Positions 42,305 through 51,122 of a stretch of 64,000 bases of DNA are shown piece after piece. The notes beneath the pieces are model-generated. The model worked only from the letters and a program-made list of their open reading frames with translations. It did no database searches and was not told the DNA's origin. The DNA is taken from positions 1 to 64,000 of the forward strand of contig CAZYSP010000006.1 in NCBI GenBank assembly GCA_964650285.1, written 5' to 3'. The translations under genes were made by a program, and so were the position numbers. The DNA is from JACPJP01 sp964650285. Lineage in GTDB: Archaea; Nanobdellota; Nanobdellia; Woesearchaeales; GW2011-AR4. Position 1 is the first letter of the stretch. Every line of letters begins with the position of its first letter.

Positions 42305-43153
42305 TTAAAAAGTTTTCGTTAAATACACAAAAGGATACATATCTTTAAGCTTAAAGTATGCTTCTCTTGCAGGATATATACTATCATACAATCCAAAGAC
42401 TGTAGGGCCAGAGCCTGATATCATTGAATTCAAAGCACCCTCTTTTCTAAAATTGGTTTTTATTTCCCTTACTATTTTAAATTTCTTTTCTATTATTGGA
42501 GAAAAATCATTATACACGTTTTCTGACATTTTTTTTATGTCTTTCTTGTTTATTGCATTAATTAACTCTTTAACATTTTTTTTGCTTTTTTCTTTCGGCT
42601 TATTTTTATCAAACTGCTTATAAGCCCATGATGTGGATACTTTAATGCCTGGATTTACCAAAACAATATTCATTGATATTGATTTTCTTAACGGCTTTAT
42701 TCTATCTCCAATGCCTTCCACTAAAGCTGTCTTTCCCACAATAAAGAACGGCACATCAGACCCTATTTGAGCTCCAAAGCTTATTAGTTTCTTTTGTGTA
42801 AGCTTTAGGTCCCATAATTTGTTTAACATAACCAAAGTATTTGCAGCATTTGAACTTCCACCGCCTAAACCAGCAGACATAGGTATATTTTTTTCAAGGA
42901 TTATTTTTACTCCTTCCTTGACTTTAAACCTGTCTTTCAAAAGCGAAGCTGCTTTATAGGCAAGATTCCCTTTACTCTCTAAATCAGGATTGTTGCTTTG
43001 CACTGTTATTAAGTCTTCATTTAATCTTTCAAAAGAAATATTATCATGCAGCTGGATTAATTGCATTACCGATTGTATATTATGATAGCCGCTCTTCAGC
43101 TTTTTGCCTATTTTCAGGTACAGATTTATTTTTGCATGGGAATTCAGTAGCAT
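42305..43153 (-). CDS. ispE: 4-diphosphocytidyl-2-C-methyl-D-erythritol kinase
   Basis: The 282-residue GHMP kinase has HAKINLYL near residue 6, the ATP loop PMSAGLGGGSSNAA near 91, GSDVPFF near 130, and SGSGPT near 248. It phosphorylates CDP-methylerythritol in the MEP route to isoprenoids. ATG 43153 with GAGTGAT upstream is preferred to GTG 43159. It follows ispDF after about 100 nt containing element B. Archaea normally use mevalonate, so this enzyme is unexpected. Confidence 0.92.
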   Translation of the reverse strand: MLLNSHAKINLYLKIGKKLKSGYHNIQSVMQLIQLHDNISFERLNEDLITVQSNNPDLESKGNLAYKAASLLKDRFKVKEGVKIILEKNIPMSAGLGGGSSNAANTLVMLNKLWDLKLTQKKLISFGAQIGSDVPFFIVGKTALVEGIGDRIKPLRKSISMNIVLVNPGIKVSTSWAYKQFDKNKPKEKSKKNVKELINAINKKDIKKMSENVYNDFSPIIEKKFKIVREIKTNFRKEGALNSMISGSGPTVFGLYDSIYPAREAYFKLKDMYPFVYLTKTF

Positions 43154-43193
43154 AATCACTCAAATATTTTTTAGTATATTAATGTTGCTGATT

Positions 43194-43256
43194 ATGCACA
43201 AAAAAGCGAAGCTTTTTTGGCATCCTAAAAATCAGTCTAATAACTGATTTTTATGA
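43194..43256 (-). repeat. Two-hairpin element (copy B)
   Basis: On the minus strand: hairpin 1 AAAAATCAGT-(6 nt)-ACTGATTTTT, linker AGGATGCC, hairpin 2 AAAAAAGC-ttc-GCTTTTTT. ATGC in the linker pairs with GCAT after an unpaired GT. The ispDF stop codon (43251-43253) lies within its 5' edge. Confidence 0.8.
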
Positions 43257-44402
43257 TTTCAGAGTCACAACAGCAAAACACTGCATTCCCCTGCCTTTTC
43301 CAAATTCTGTTAACTCTTCTCCAGAAGTTGCAGCTATGCCAATATTTTCTTTTTTTATCTTAAGTAGTTTTGAAAGTGATGCTTTGATTTTATCAATGTA
43401 TTCGTCTATTCTTGGTTTTTTACCTTCCAGCATTACTGCTACATTACTAATCTTAAAACCTTTTTCATTGACCTTATCAAGAATAAACTCAACATATTTT
43501 TTGCTGTCTGTAATACCTCTTTTGCACATATCATCTGCATAAAAACTTATTGACTTATAGCCAATTGTAGTGCTTAAGGCATTGAACAAAGCATGTAGCA
43601 ATACATCACCATCTGAATTAGCCTCAAAACCACTCTTATTTTCTATTTCGAGGCCTCCTAACATTAATTTTTTATTTTTATCAGTAGAAAATTTATGAGA
43701 ATCTTGTCCAATACCAATCCTTGTAGCATTAGTTAATTTATTTGCATAAGCCAAATCATGAGGATCAGTAATCTTAATGTTTTCCCTCGGACAATAAACA
43801 ATCTTTACACTGCCACCTATCTTCTCAACTAAACTTGCATCGTCAGTTCCATAAAACTTGTCCTTGTAAGCTCTTTCAAAAGCCTTTTTTGCAAGAAAAT
43901 ATTTCATAGCCTGCGGTGTCTGCACCTGCCATAATAGCCTCCTGTCTATAGTCTGCTTTACAAATCCGCTATCAACAACTTTTATAGTATCTTTTGCTGG
44001 AAAGCCAACTACTGCTGCACCATATTTTTTAGTTGCATTTATGCAGTTATTTATTGTAGCTTCATCAACAAAAGGATTTACTGCATTATGAATCAAAACT
44101 ACATCATCATCCTTTGCATCATCTATTGCTTTAATTCCATTGTAAACAGAATCCTGCCTCTCAGCACCACCATCAACAACTTTTATTACTTTATCAAATT
44201 TATTTGACTTTATTATAGACTCAAATTTACTCCTGTCCTCAGGCCTAATAACCAATATTATTTTGTTAATATTTTTGCAATTTTGAAATGTATTTAATGT
44301 ATGAAAAATTATTGGCTCTTTATTCAGCAAAAGAAAAAGCTTGTTTATTCTTTTATGCATTCTCTTTCCTTTTCCGCCTGCAACAATGATTGCTAAGTTC
44401 AT
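43251..44402 (-). CDS. ispDF: IspD-IspF bifunctional enzyme
   Basis: The 383-residue fusion has IspD first (AIIVAGGKGKRM at residues 4-15, VLIHNAVNPF near 98) and IspF second (RIGIGQDSHKF near 229, metal site with SDGDVLLHAL near 260). IspD makes CDP-methylerythritol from MEP and CTP; IspF cyclises the IspE product to MEcPP. Such fusions are known in bacteria such as alpha- and epsilon-proteobacteria. ATG 44402 is preferred to TTG 44426. The gene lies 145 nt after dxr. Confidence 0.93.
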   Translation of the reverse strand: MNLAIIVAGGKGKRMHKRINKLFLLLNKEPIIFHTLNTFQNCKNINKIILVIRPEDRSKFESIIKSNKFDKVIKVVDGGAERQDSVYNGIKAIDDAKDDDVVLIHNAVNPFVDEATINNCINATKKYGAAVVGFPAKDTIKVVDSGFVKQTIDRRLLWQVQTPQAMKYFLAKKAFERAYKDKFYGTDDASLVEKIGGSVKIVYCPRENIKITDPHDLAYANKLTNATRIGIGQDSHKFSTDKNKKLMLGGLEIENKSGFEANSDGDVLLHALFNALSTTIGYKSISFYADDMCKRGITDSKKYVEFILDKVNEKGFKISNVAVMLEGKKPRIDEYIDKIKASLSKLLKIKKENIGIAATSGEELTEFGKGRGMQCFAVVTLKS

Positions 44403-44547
44403 TTTTACAATATTTTTAATTTCCAATAATTTGTTTTAATATTTTTCAATAAATAATTTTAATTCTATTTCCACTTATTTTTTATTATTAATTATTATTT
44501 TATTATTTTTATTTCACTGGATTTGATTTTTCAATGTATATTTTTTA

Positions 44548-45795
44548 TTAATAATCTTTATTTTCAATAATCTTCTTAGTCTCTTCTTTTACTTTTTTAT
44601 CAACATCCAAAATCTCATTCAAGCTTGGATTTTTTATTATATTATGGGAATCCATCATCTTTTTTATTATTTTAGGTATATCTAAAAACTTAATTTTATC
44701 TTCTAAAAAAGCATAAACTGCAATTTCATTTGCAGCGTTTAAAACAGCAGGCAACGTCCCTCCTGCACTACCAGCATCATAAGCATACTTCAGGCATGGA
44801 AATTTCTCAAAATCAGGCTTTCCAAAACTTAAATTTTTTATTTCTGTCAAATTTAACTTTTTTGCATTCGACTTTAATCTTTTTGGATAGCTCAATGCAT
44901 ATTGAATTGGAATTTTCATATTAGGATTTCCTAATTGCGCTAAAACAGAATTATCTTTAAATTCTACTAAAGAATGTATTATACTTTGTGGGTGCATTAG
45001 AACTTCAATTTTTTCATAATTTATGCCATACAACCAATGGGCTTCAATAACCTCAAAGCCCTTGTTCATCAGGGTTGCACTGTCTATTGTTATCTTGTTG
45101 CCCATATTCCATGTTGGATGCTTTAAGGCATCTGCAGCTGTTACACTTTCAAGCTGCTCTTTGCTTAGATTCCTAAAAGCTCCTCCAGAAGCGGTTATTA
45201 TGATTTTATTTACAACATTATTATATTTTTTATTTTCATTATTTATTTTATTATTTTTATTTATTATTTTTTTATTATTAAAATTATTATTTATTGTATT
45301 AAAATCATTGTAAATTTCTTTATTGAGACATTGAAATATTGCGCTATGCTCAGAATCAATTGGCATCAGATTTACATTGTTTTTTTTAACTTCTTCCATC
45401 ACAATAGAGCCAGCAGTTACTAAAGTTTCTTTATTTGCCAAAGCAATGTTTTTTTTGTTTTTAATGCCTTCAATTGTAGGTTTTACACCAATTGACCCAA
45501 CTAAAGAATTAACTATTGTGTCAGTATTATTTAATGTTGCAATTTTTATTATCCCATCAATGCCATGATAAACACTAATATCGGTTTTTTCCTTCAACAA
45601 ATCAGCTTTTTCTTTATCCATAACCCCCACTGCTTCCGGCTTAAACTCATCAATTTGTTTTTTTAACAATTCAATATTTTTATTTGTAGTTAATCCAACT
45701 ATTTTAAATTCATCAGAATTATTTTTTACAATATCTAATGTTTGGGTTCCAATACTTCCTGTACTGCCTAATATTGATAGGTTTTTCATTTCCAC
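44548..45795 (-). CDS. dxr: 1-deoxy-D-xylulose 5-phosphate reductoisomerase with Asn-rich insert
   Basis: The 415-residue enzyme has the NADPH loop GSTGSIGTQTLDI (residues 9-21), LANKETLV near 115, PIDSEHSA near 145, ASGGAFR near 200 and HPTWNMG near 223. It turns DXP into MEP. Between SEHSAIFQCL and ITASGGAFR it carries about 40 residues rich in Asn, Lys and Ile, encoded by A/T-only repeats, where relatives have a short loop. This makes it longer than the usual ~385. It follows ispG after 12 nt. Confidence 0.95.
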   Translation of the reverse strand: MEMKNLSILGSTGSIGTQTLDIVKNNSDEFKIVGLTTNKNIELLKKQIDEFKPEAVGVMDKEKADLLKEKTDISVYHGIDGIIKIATLNNTDTIVNSLVGSIGVKPTIEGIKNKKNIALANKETLVTAGSIVMEEVKKNNVNLMPIDSEHSAIFQCLNKEIYNDFNTINNNFNNKKIINKNNKINNENKKYNNVVNKIIITASGGAFRNLSKEQLESVTAADALKHPTWNMGNKITIDSATLMNKGFEVIEAHWLYGINYEKIEVLMHPQSIIHSLVEFKDNSVLAQLGNPNMKIPIQYALSYPKRLKSNAKKLNLTEIKNLSFGKPDFEKFPCLKYAYDAGSAGGTLPAVLNAANEIAVYAFLEDKIKFLDIPKIIKKMMDSHNIIKNPSLNEILDVDKKVKEETKKIIENKDY

Positions 45796-45807
45796 CCCAA
45801 AAGTATA

Positions 45808-46857
45808 CTATTTACTTAATTCATATATTTCATTCAACAATGTTTCAACAATCTTTTCTTTAGGTATCTTACCAACAATTTCTCCATTTTTGTAAAATAA
45901 ATTATTATTATTTGGACCACCTACAATGCCGATATCTGTTTTTTTGCTTTCTCCGGGTCCATTAACAGCGCAGCCCATTATTGCAACATGTATTGGCTTT
46001 TTTATTTTCTCAGTTTTGTTTTCGATTTCCTCAGAAATTTTTATAACATCAATGTTTGCTCTCGCACATGTAGGGCAGCTTGTTACTTCAACACCATCTT
46101 TTCTTAATCCCAAAGCTCTGAGTATTTTTTTTCCTGCCTTAACCTCTTCCCTAGGATCATCCGATAATGAAACACGAATTGTATCTCCAATGCCCTCTGA
46201 AAGCAATATGCCCATACCAATTGAATTTTTTATTGTGCCAGGAAATTTGCTTCCAGCTTCTGTAACTCCCAAATGCAAAGGATAATCAGTTTTTCTAGCA
46301 AATAACCTATAAGCTTCCACCATTCTTGGAACATCTGACGCCTTTAACGAAACAATTGTATCATAGAAATCAAGACCCTCAAGAATTTTAACATGCCTTA
46401 AAGCGCTTTCAACCATTGCTTCTGCAGTATAACCGTACTTCTCAAAAAGATCTTTTTCCAAAGAACCTAAATTAACACCAATTCTTATTGGTATATTGTT
46501 CTCTTTTACAGCATTAACAACAAGCTTTATCTTTTCTTCATTGCCTATATTTCCAGGATTAATCCTCAGCTTGTCAACATGTTTGGCTGCTTCCAAAGCA
46601 ATTCTGTAATCAAAATGAATATCGGCCACTAAAGGAATGCTTATGTTTTTCTTTATATCTTTCAACGCTTTAGCTGCTTCTATTGTTGGTGCAGAAACCC
46701 TTATTATTTCACAACCAACCTCTTCCAATTCATGTATTTGTTTTATTGTTTTATCTATGTTGGTGGTATCAGTATTAGTCATTGATTGCACTGTAATAGG
46801 ACTATTTCCACCAATGTACAAATTCCCAACTTTAACCTTTCTGGATTTCCTTCTCAT
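45808..46857 (-). CDS. ispG: 4-hydroxy-3-methylbut-2-enyl-diphosphate synthase
   Basis: The 349-residue protein has a TIM barrel (VQSMTNTDT near residue 20) and a C-terminal Fe-S domain with Cys in TSCPTCAR and GCAVNGPGE, the 4Fe-4S ligands. It reduces MEcPP to HMBPP. It is the first gene of ispG-dxr-ispDF-ispE; dxs and ispH are not in the window. No clear leaderless TATA is seen directly upstream, so the start at 46857 rests on homology. Confidence 0.94.
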   Translation of the reverse strand: MRRKSRKVKVGNLYIGGNSPITVQSMTNTDTTNIDKTIKQIHELEEVGCEIIRVSAPTIEAAKALKDIKKNISIPLVADIHFDYRIALEAAKHVDKLRINPGNIGNEEKIKLVVNAVKENNIPIRIGVNLGSLEKDLFEKYGYTAEAMVESALRHVKILEGLDFYDTIVSLKASDVPRMVEAYRLFARKTDYPLHLGVTEAGSKFPGTIKNSIGMGILLSEGIGDTIRVSLSDDPREEVKAGKKILRALGLRKDGVEVTSCPTCARANIDVIKISEEIENKTEKIKKPIHVAIMGCAVNGPGESKKTDIGIVGGPNNNNLFYKNGEIVGKIPKEKIVETLLNEIYELSK

Positions 46858-46994
46858 TAAGACAAGTTAATCAAAGTCGATTTAAAAAGATATTTGTTTA
46901 TTATTAAGGTAAAAAATTGGAATTTCATTATAATTAATATTGATTTTTAACAAATGTTTAAATAATATAAAAAATAAAAACAAAAAATGAAGAC

Positions 46995-47183
46995 ATGTTA
47001 AATGTCTTTGAAGAATATGACAGGACCAGGAAGCTTAGAAGAATTAATTATAAAACTAGGGTTAACTTTACTGTAGATGAAGATTTATTCAATAAATTTA
47101 GGTCTTACTGCAAAAGAAATGGATTAAATATGTCAGCAAAAATAGAATCCTACATGAAGAAAGAGTTGGAAAAGAAGAAATAA
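46995..47183 (+). CDS. Ribbon-helix-helix-like small protein
   Basis: The 62-residue basic protein has a beta strand (RVNFTVDEDL at about residues 22-31) followed by two helices (NKFRSYCKRN; MSAKIESYMKKEL), the pattern of RHH regulators and CopG-type antitoxins. No toxin is adjacent. A GTTTAAATAATATAA region lies about 40 bp upstream. It ends 11 nt from the convergent MBL gene. Confidence 0.6.
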   Translation: MLNVFEEYDRTRKLRRINYKTRVNFTVDEDLFNKFRSYCKRNGLNMSAKIESYMKKELEKKK

Positions 47184-47194
47184 GAATTTATTTA

Positions 47195-48160
47195 TTACTG
47201 AGTATTCTCTTGTCGGTCATTTTCCACAACTTCATTCCCTAACTCAGTCTGTTTTTCCTCTATTAATTCATTAACTTCTTTAACTTTTTCTTCTTCTTGA
47301 GTTTTAAATTCCTGCAGTCTTACACCTTCTTTTTTGGCATATTTGTATAAAGTTTTTTGGCCTTGCTGAACATCATAGCTTATAGGATTTACAACCATGC
47401 CATCTTTTGCAGCTATTACCTGTGTATTTGTTTGTTTTTGTATTTCTCTTATCTCATAAAGAGGATCAGCCTTCAGGAAATTAATTCCAAAATGTGTTAT
47501 TATCGCCAATCTGGGATTGACTTTGTTTATTATTTTTATTACGTCTTCCTTGCATAAATTGTTTTTATTCTCTTCTTTTTTCAAGCAAGGCACATTTAAA
47601 ATCAGAATATTGGAATTCTCATACTCGGATATTGTTTCCACGCTGTAAATAGTATCCCCGGTATATGTCAAAGTATAATTCGGAGTAATGAACTTAAAGC
47701 CGATTGCATTTGGCTCTGAATGCTTTGCCTTTATTGCCCTTATTTCAACATCATTTACTCCAACTTTACTGCCTGCTTCCAACACAATGTATCTTTCAAG
47801 ACAGTCGCAGTAATATTTCTGTAAAAATGGCTGATGATTTTCGCTTCCATTTATGACTGTGTTATTTGCCACTAAAACACCTTTCTTATCGAAGCCGCTG
47901 TATGTCATGGCGTCTATTACAGCATTGATGTCATTGCAATGGTTAAGATGGTTGTGTGTCACAAACAAAGCAGTATTTGCCCGTAAATTGATTCCTTCTT
48001 CTTTAGCTCTAACCAAAGCGCCAGGACCGGGGTCAATATGGTACTGGTCATCATCTATCTGCAGTATAATGCCTCCTGATGCCCTTATCTGCTTGCCAAC
48101 AACATAGCTGTCTCCACCAGTCCCAAGAAATATTATGTTAGATGCGATTTTAACCCCCAA
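47195..48160 (-). CDS. Metallo-beta-lactamase-fold hydrolase
   Basis: The 321-residue protein has the metal motif THNHLNHCND near residue 69, with Asn in place of His at one position and Cys-Asn where Asp-His is usual, so its site deviates from HxHxDH. Further ligands may be KAKHSE near 147, YTGDT and THFG. Its C-terminus is Glu-rich. It could act on nucleotides or cyclic phosphodiesters; the altered motif leaves activity open. TTG 48160 is the likely start, about 24-26 bp after ACTTTATAATA, with no ATG nearby. Confidence 0.8.
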   Translation of the reverse strand: MGVKIASNIIFLGTGGDSYVVGKQIRASGGIILQIDDDQYHIDPGPGALVRAKEEGINLRANTALFVTHNHLNHCNDINAVIDAMTYSGFDKKGVLVANNTVINGSENHQPFLQKYYCDCLERYIVLEAGSKVGVNDVEIRAIKAKHSEPNAIGFKFITPNYTLTYTGDTIYSVETISEYENSNILILNVPCLKKEENKNNLCKEDVIKIINKVNPRLAIITHFGINFLKADPLYEIREIQKQTNTQVIAAKDGMVVNPISYDVQQGQKTLYKYAKKEGVRLQEFKTQEEEKVKEVNELIEEKQTELGNEVVENDRQENTQ

Positions 48161-48321
48161 AAAGTAAATAGGATTAAACTATATTATAAAGTTTTCTATG
48201 GATTAAAAATAAAAATGCTTAATGTTCGTTATTTTATTATCAAGTGATTAAGAAAAATTTAAACTTCATTGGAAATCTATTTAAATGAACATAAAAATTA
48301 TATAAAGTTATTGGGATTTTT

Positions 48322-49470
48322 ATGGTAGAAATAACAGGATTGACAGGTTACAGGCCAAAAAAAGAAAAAGTTGCTGAATTGACAACACCAGCTTATGATG
48401 TAATTGACCGAGGAAGTGATCTTGAAGCTTTATTGAAAGGAAGACCTAATTCTTTGTGGCATATCATATTAGGAGACAAGCCTAAACAAACATTAGATGA
48501 GTTTATCAGTAATGGGGTTCTGCAAGAAGACAAAGAACCTTGTTTTTATGTACATGAACAAATCTATAATGGTAAAAAAAGGACGGGTGTTTTTGTAGCT
48601 GCAAAAGTAGGCAAGGATATTTTTGACCACGAAGATACTAACAAAGATAAAGTCCAAGGAAGACTAAAACTGGCACAAGATACTGGTTATTCTTTTGGAC
48701 CTGTATATACTTTAACAGAATCGCCAATAAATAAAGTTCTAAATGAAATAAAAAAAACTCATAAGCCATTATATGAGTTCACGTCTGATTTTGGTGGTTT
48801 CTCTGATTTGGATGGAATATTAAACAGGGTATTTCATATAAAGGCAAATAGTCCTGAAGGTTTACAACTCATAGAGCTTATTGAAAAAAATGAATTAGAC
48901 ATCGCAGATGGCCATCACAGGTACAAGGCTACAATGTTAAACGGTCAGCAATATGCCCCGACCTACATATGTGAAGCAAAAGACGCAAGAATACAGGCAT
49001 ACAACAGAGTAATAAATGGTCTAGTTAAATTTAATGATATTAAGGATAAGCTAAAAAATCTTCAAGAAATTCGTGATTTTAAAACACCAGATAAAGAGCA
49101 CCAAATTTGTATTTATACTGGTAACAAAACATATTTATGGAATGTGGCATCTAAAGTCCCGGATTCCAATGACCTTATTGGAAGCCTTGACGTAAGCATA
49201 CTGGAAAATGAACTTAATCCACTACTTAAAATAAAAAAAGAGCATACAAGAAAGAATTCCGAATATGTTGGCTATTACCCAGAATCACAACTTGATGAAA
49301 TGAAGAAGCTAGTTCAATCAAGAGAATATGAGATTGCTATTGCATTGCATCCAGTATCTGTCAAAAAAGTCATTGAAGTGGCCAGAAGTGGTAAAAAAAT
49401 GCCTCCAAAATCAACTTATTTTGATAAAATATTATCAGGGATATTTACTATGAAAAATAATTGCTTGTAG
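48322..49470 (+). CDS. DUF1015 family protein
   Basis: The 382-residue protein has family hallmarks: an N-terminal PAYDVI near residue 28, FDHEDTNKDK near 98, and DIADGHHRYKA near 198, whose His/Arg may form an active site. DUF1015 proteins are cytoplasmic and of unknown activity, widespread in bacteria and some archaea. It is monocistronic, ATG 48322, with an ATTATATAAA box close upstream. It lies before the GTPase operon. Confidence 0.85.
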   Translation: MVEITGLTGYRPKKEKVAELTTPAYDVIDRGSDLEALLKGRPNSLWHIILGDKPKQTLDEFISNGVLQEDKEPCFYVHEQIYNGKKRTGVFVAAKVGKDIFDHEDTNKDKVQGRLKLAQDTGYSFGPVYTLTESPINKVLNEIKKTHKPLYEFTSDFGGFSDLDGILNRVFHIKANSPEGLQLIELIEKNELDIADGHHRYKATMLNGQQYAPTYICEAKDARIQAYNRVINGLVKFNDIKDKLKNLQEIRDFKTPDKEHQICIYTGNKTYLWNVASKVPDSNDLIGSLDVSILENELNPLLKIKKEHTRKNSEYVGYYPESQLDEMKKLVQSREYEIAIALHPVSVKKVIEVARSGKKMPPKSTYFDKILSGIFTMKNNCL

Positions 49471-49555
49471 ACTTTTAACTGAATTAATTCTAAATCGAAA
49501 AGTATATATATAAAAACTTTAATAGGACAACTTAGCAGTAAAAAGTGGTGCACAC

Positions 49556-50188
49556 ATGATTAATATTATAAAGACTTTTATTAACAAAGTTCTAAGGAAT
49601 TTATTTAAAAAAAAGAAGAATATTAAGATGGGTTTATACGGACCTCCAAACGGAGGAAAAACTACCTTAGCCAACAGAATCTGCAAAGACTGGCTTGGAG
49701 AGGACATGGGTGCTGCTTCTAATATTGCCCACGAAACCAGGGAAATTCAAATTAAAGAGCAGGTAAACATCAAGTCAAAGGGCAAAGAGCTTACTTTTAA
49801 TTTAGTTGATACGCCTGGAATAGCTACAAAAATAGATTATGAGGAATTCATAAAAGCTGGATTAAAAGAAAAACAGGCCAAGCAGCGCGCAAAAGAAGCA
49901 ACCAAAGGAGTTATAGATTCAATTAAATGGCTGGATGACATGGATGTAGTCATAATTGTTCTGGACGCAACAAAAGATCCCTACACACAGGTCAATATTA
50001 CAATAGTTGGGAATTTACAGGCCAGGAAAATCCCTGTTTTGATTGTCGCTAACAAATCTGATCTGAAAAAGGCAGACATAAAAAAAGTACAGTCAGCATA
50101 CCCCCAATACAATGTCATTGGCATTTCAGCGAAATATGGAAATAATATAGACAAATTTTACGAGGGATTGTTTGCAATAGCAGGATAA
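49556..50188 (+). CDS. arvA: Era-like small GTPase, ArvA-type
   Basis: The 210-residue protein has an amphipathic, basic N-terminus (about 1-22) suited to membrane binding, then G1 GPPNGGKT near residue 29, G3 DTPG near 85, G4 NKSD near 166 and G5 SAK near 190. In archaea an Era-like GTPase is encoded next to DUF2073 and a Zn-ribbon protein. In Haloferax this set was named ArvABC, and ArvA drives extracellular vesicle formation. The same order here supports homology; function in this organism is inference. GGTG stands 6 nt before ATG 49556. Confidence 0.8.
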   Translation: MINIIKTFINKVLRNLFKKKKNIKMGLYGPPNGGKTTLANRICKDWLGEDMGAASNIAHETREIQIKEQVNIKSKGKELTFNLVDTPGIATKIDYEEFIKAGLKEKQAKQRAKEATKGVIDSIKWLDDMDVVIIVLDATKDPYTQVNITIVGNLQARKIPVLIVANKSDLKKADIKKVQSAYPQYNVIGISAKYGNNIDKFYEGLFAIAG

Positions 50189-50191
50189 ATA

Positions 50192-50255
50192 TCATGAAAA
50201 TTCGCCAAACGAATTTTCAGGATGCCAAAAAGGCGAAAACCGCCTTTTTGTGCAT
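50192..50255 (+). repeat. Two-hairpin element (copy A)
   Basis: Hairpin 1 TGAAAATTCG-(5 nt)-CGAATTTTCA (50195-50219), linker GGATGCC, hairpin 2 AAAAAGGCG-(5 nt)-CGCCTTTTT (50227-50249), closed by ATGC (50222-50225) and GCAT (50252-50255) with unpaired C and GT. It begins 3 nt after the arvA stop and lies between arvA and arvB. Confidence 0.8.
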
Positions 50256-50281
50256 AAAAAAGAGGTTTATAAACAGCTAAA

Positions 50282-50668
50282 ATGGTAACTTTACAATTTG
50301 TCCCATACCATGAGATTGAGGATTTAGGCAGTGCAAGAAGAGTAAAAAAACTAATTGACATTGTTAAGGAAAACAAGATTGTTTTGTTACAAGGCAGGTT
50401 AAAAAAAGAAGAAGAAACAGATTTAATATCCATAGCAATGGAGGAGTTTGGAAGCAGGTTTAAAGGTATAGAATTAGCAGTAATAAACCCTGGAGACAAG
50501 GATACATTTGGTGTTAAAAAGCTAAGAAACAACCTCTTTGGATTTCTTTTAGGTGACAGGCAGGGCCTTACAATAATAGGTCCTGCAAACATTGTAACAG
50601 AAATAAAGAAAGACCCGAATAAGATTGAACTCTTTACAAAAGAGGCCAGAAAGAAAAAGAAAAAATAA
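50282..50668 (+). CDS. arvB: DUF2073 (OapB/ArvB-like) protein
   Basis: The 128-residue protein matches the archaeal DUF2073 pattern: TLQFVPYHEIE at residues 3-13, VLLQGRLKKEEE near 34, and GIELAVINPG near 61, with a basic Lys tail. OapB relatives bind RNA (OLE RNA in bacteria), and ArvB belongs to the archaeal vesicle operon. It starts 94 nt after arvA, with element A in the gap, and ends 70 nt before arvC. Confidence 0.8.
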   Translation: MVTLQFVPYHEIEDLGSARRVKKLIDIVKENKIVLLQGRLKKEEETDLISIAMEEFGSRFKGIELAVINPGDKDTFGVKKLRNNLFGFLLGDRQGLTIIGPANIVTEIKKDPNKIELFTKEARKKKKK

Positions 50669-50672
50669 AGAA

Positions 50673-50726
50673 TTGAGCGAAGCGAAATTCCATATTTTTG
50701 GTTACGCTTTTGCTTGAGCGAAGCGA
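50673..50726 (+). repeat. 13-bp direct repeat between arvB and arvC
   Basis: TTGAGCGAAGCGA occurs at 50673-50685 and 50714-50726. Between them, ACGCTTTTGCT can pair imperfectly with the first copy. It differs from the two-hairpin family. Confidence 0.55.
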
Positions 50727-50738
50727 GAGGAAAAGATT

Positions 50739-51122
50739 ATGCCACATCAATGCGTAAGGTGCAATTCATTCTATGAAGATGGAGCACAGGAACTGCTAAA
50801 AGGGTGTAACTGTGGTGGAAGACTATTTTTCTTTATTAAGAAAGAAAAACTAGAAGATATGAAAAAAATATCAGAGGAATCCAACTTAACCAATAAAGAA
50901 AAAGAGCAGATTGAACAGGATGTCTTTGACCTGGTTGGAAGTGAAATTGATAAAAACCAGCCAGTAATTCTTGACTTGGAAGCTATCAGAGTCCTAAGAC
51001 CTGGAAAATATGAGCTTGACCTGGTGCATTTATTCAAAGGAGAGCCATTAATCTTTAAGGTTGAAGATGGCAAATACATGATTGATCTGGTGCAGAGCTT
51101 TGAAAGATTTAAGAATAAATAG
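50739..51122 (+). CDS. arvC: Zn-ribbon protein (OapC/ArvC-like)
   Basis: The 127-residue protein has an N-terminal zinc ribbon with CVRC (residues 5-8) and CNCGG (about 28-32), then a charged helical part and a C-terminal beta segment. It belongs with the Era-like GTPase and DUF2073 in an archaeal operon; ArvC is the third vesicle gene in haloarchaea. GAGAGG lies about 9 nt before ATG 50739. It meets the convergent ychF stop with no gap. Confidence 0.8.
   Translation: MPHQCVRCNSFYEDGAQELLKGCNCGGRLFFFIKKEKLEDMKKISEESNLTNKEKEQIEQDVFDLVGSEIDKNQPVILDLEAIRVLRPGKYELDLVHLFKGEPLIFKVEDGKYMIDLVQSFERFKNK

Noticed and set aside
43251..43256. Hairpin elements as plain transcription terminators
   Set aside because: Some lie within coding sequence (pyrC, bud32) or in leaders before genes, and the second hairpin lacks a consistent free T-run, so termination cannot be their general role.
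48296..48307. ATTATATAAA as the leaderless TATA of the DUF1015 gene
   Set aside because: Its centre is only about 20 bp from ATG 48322, too close compared with the other genes.
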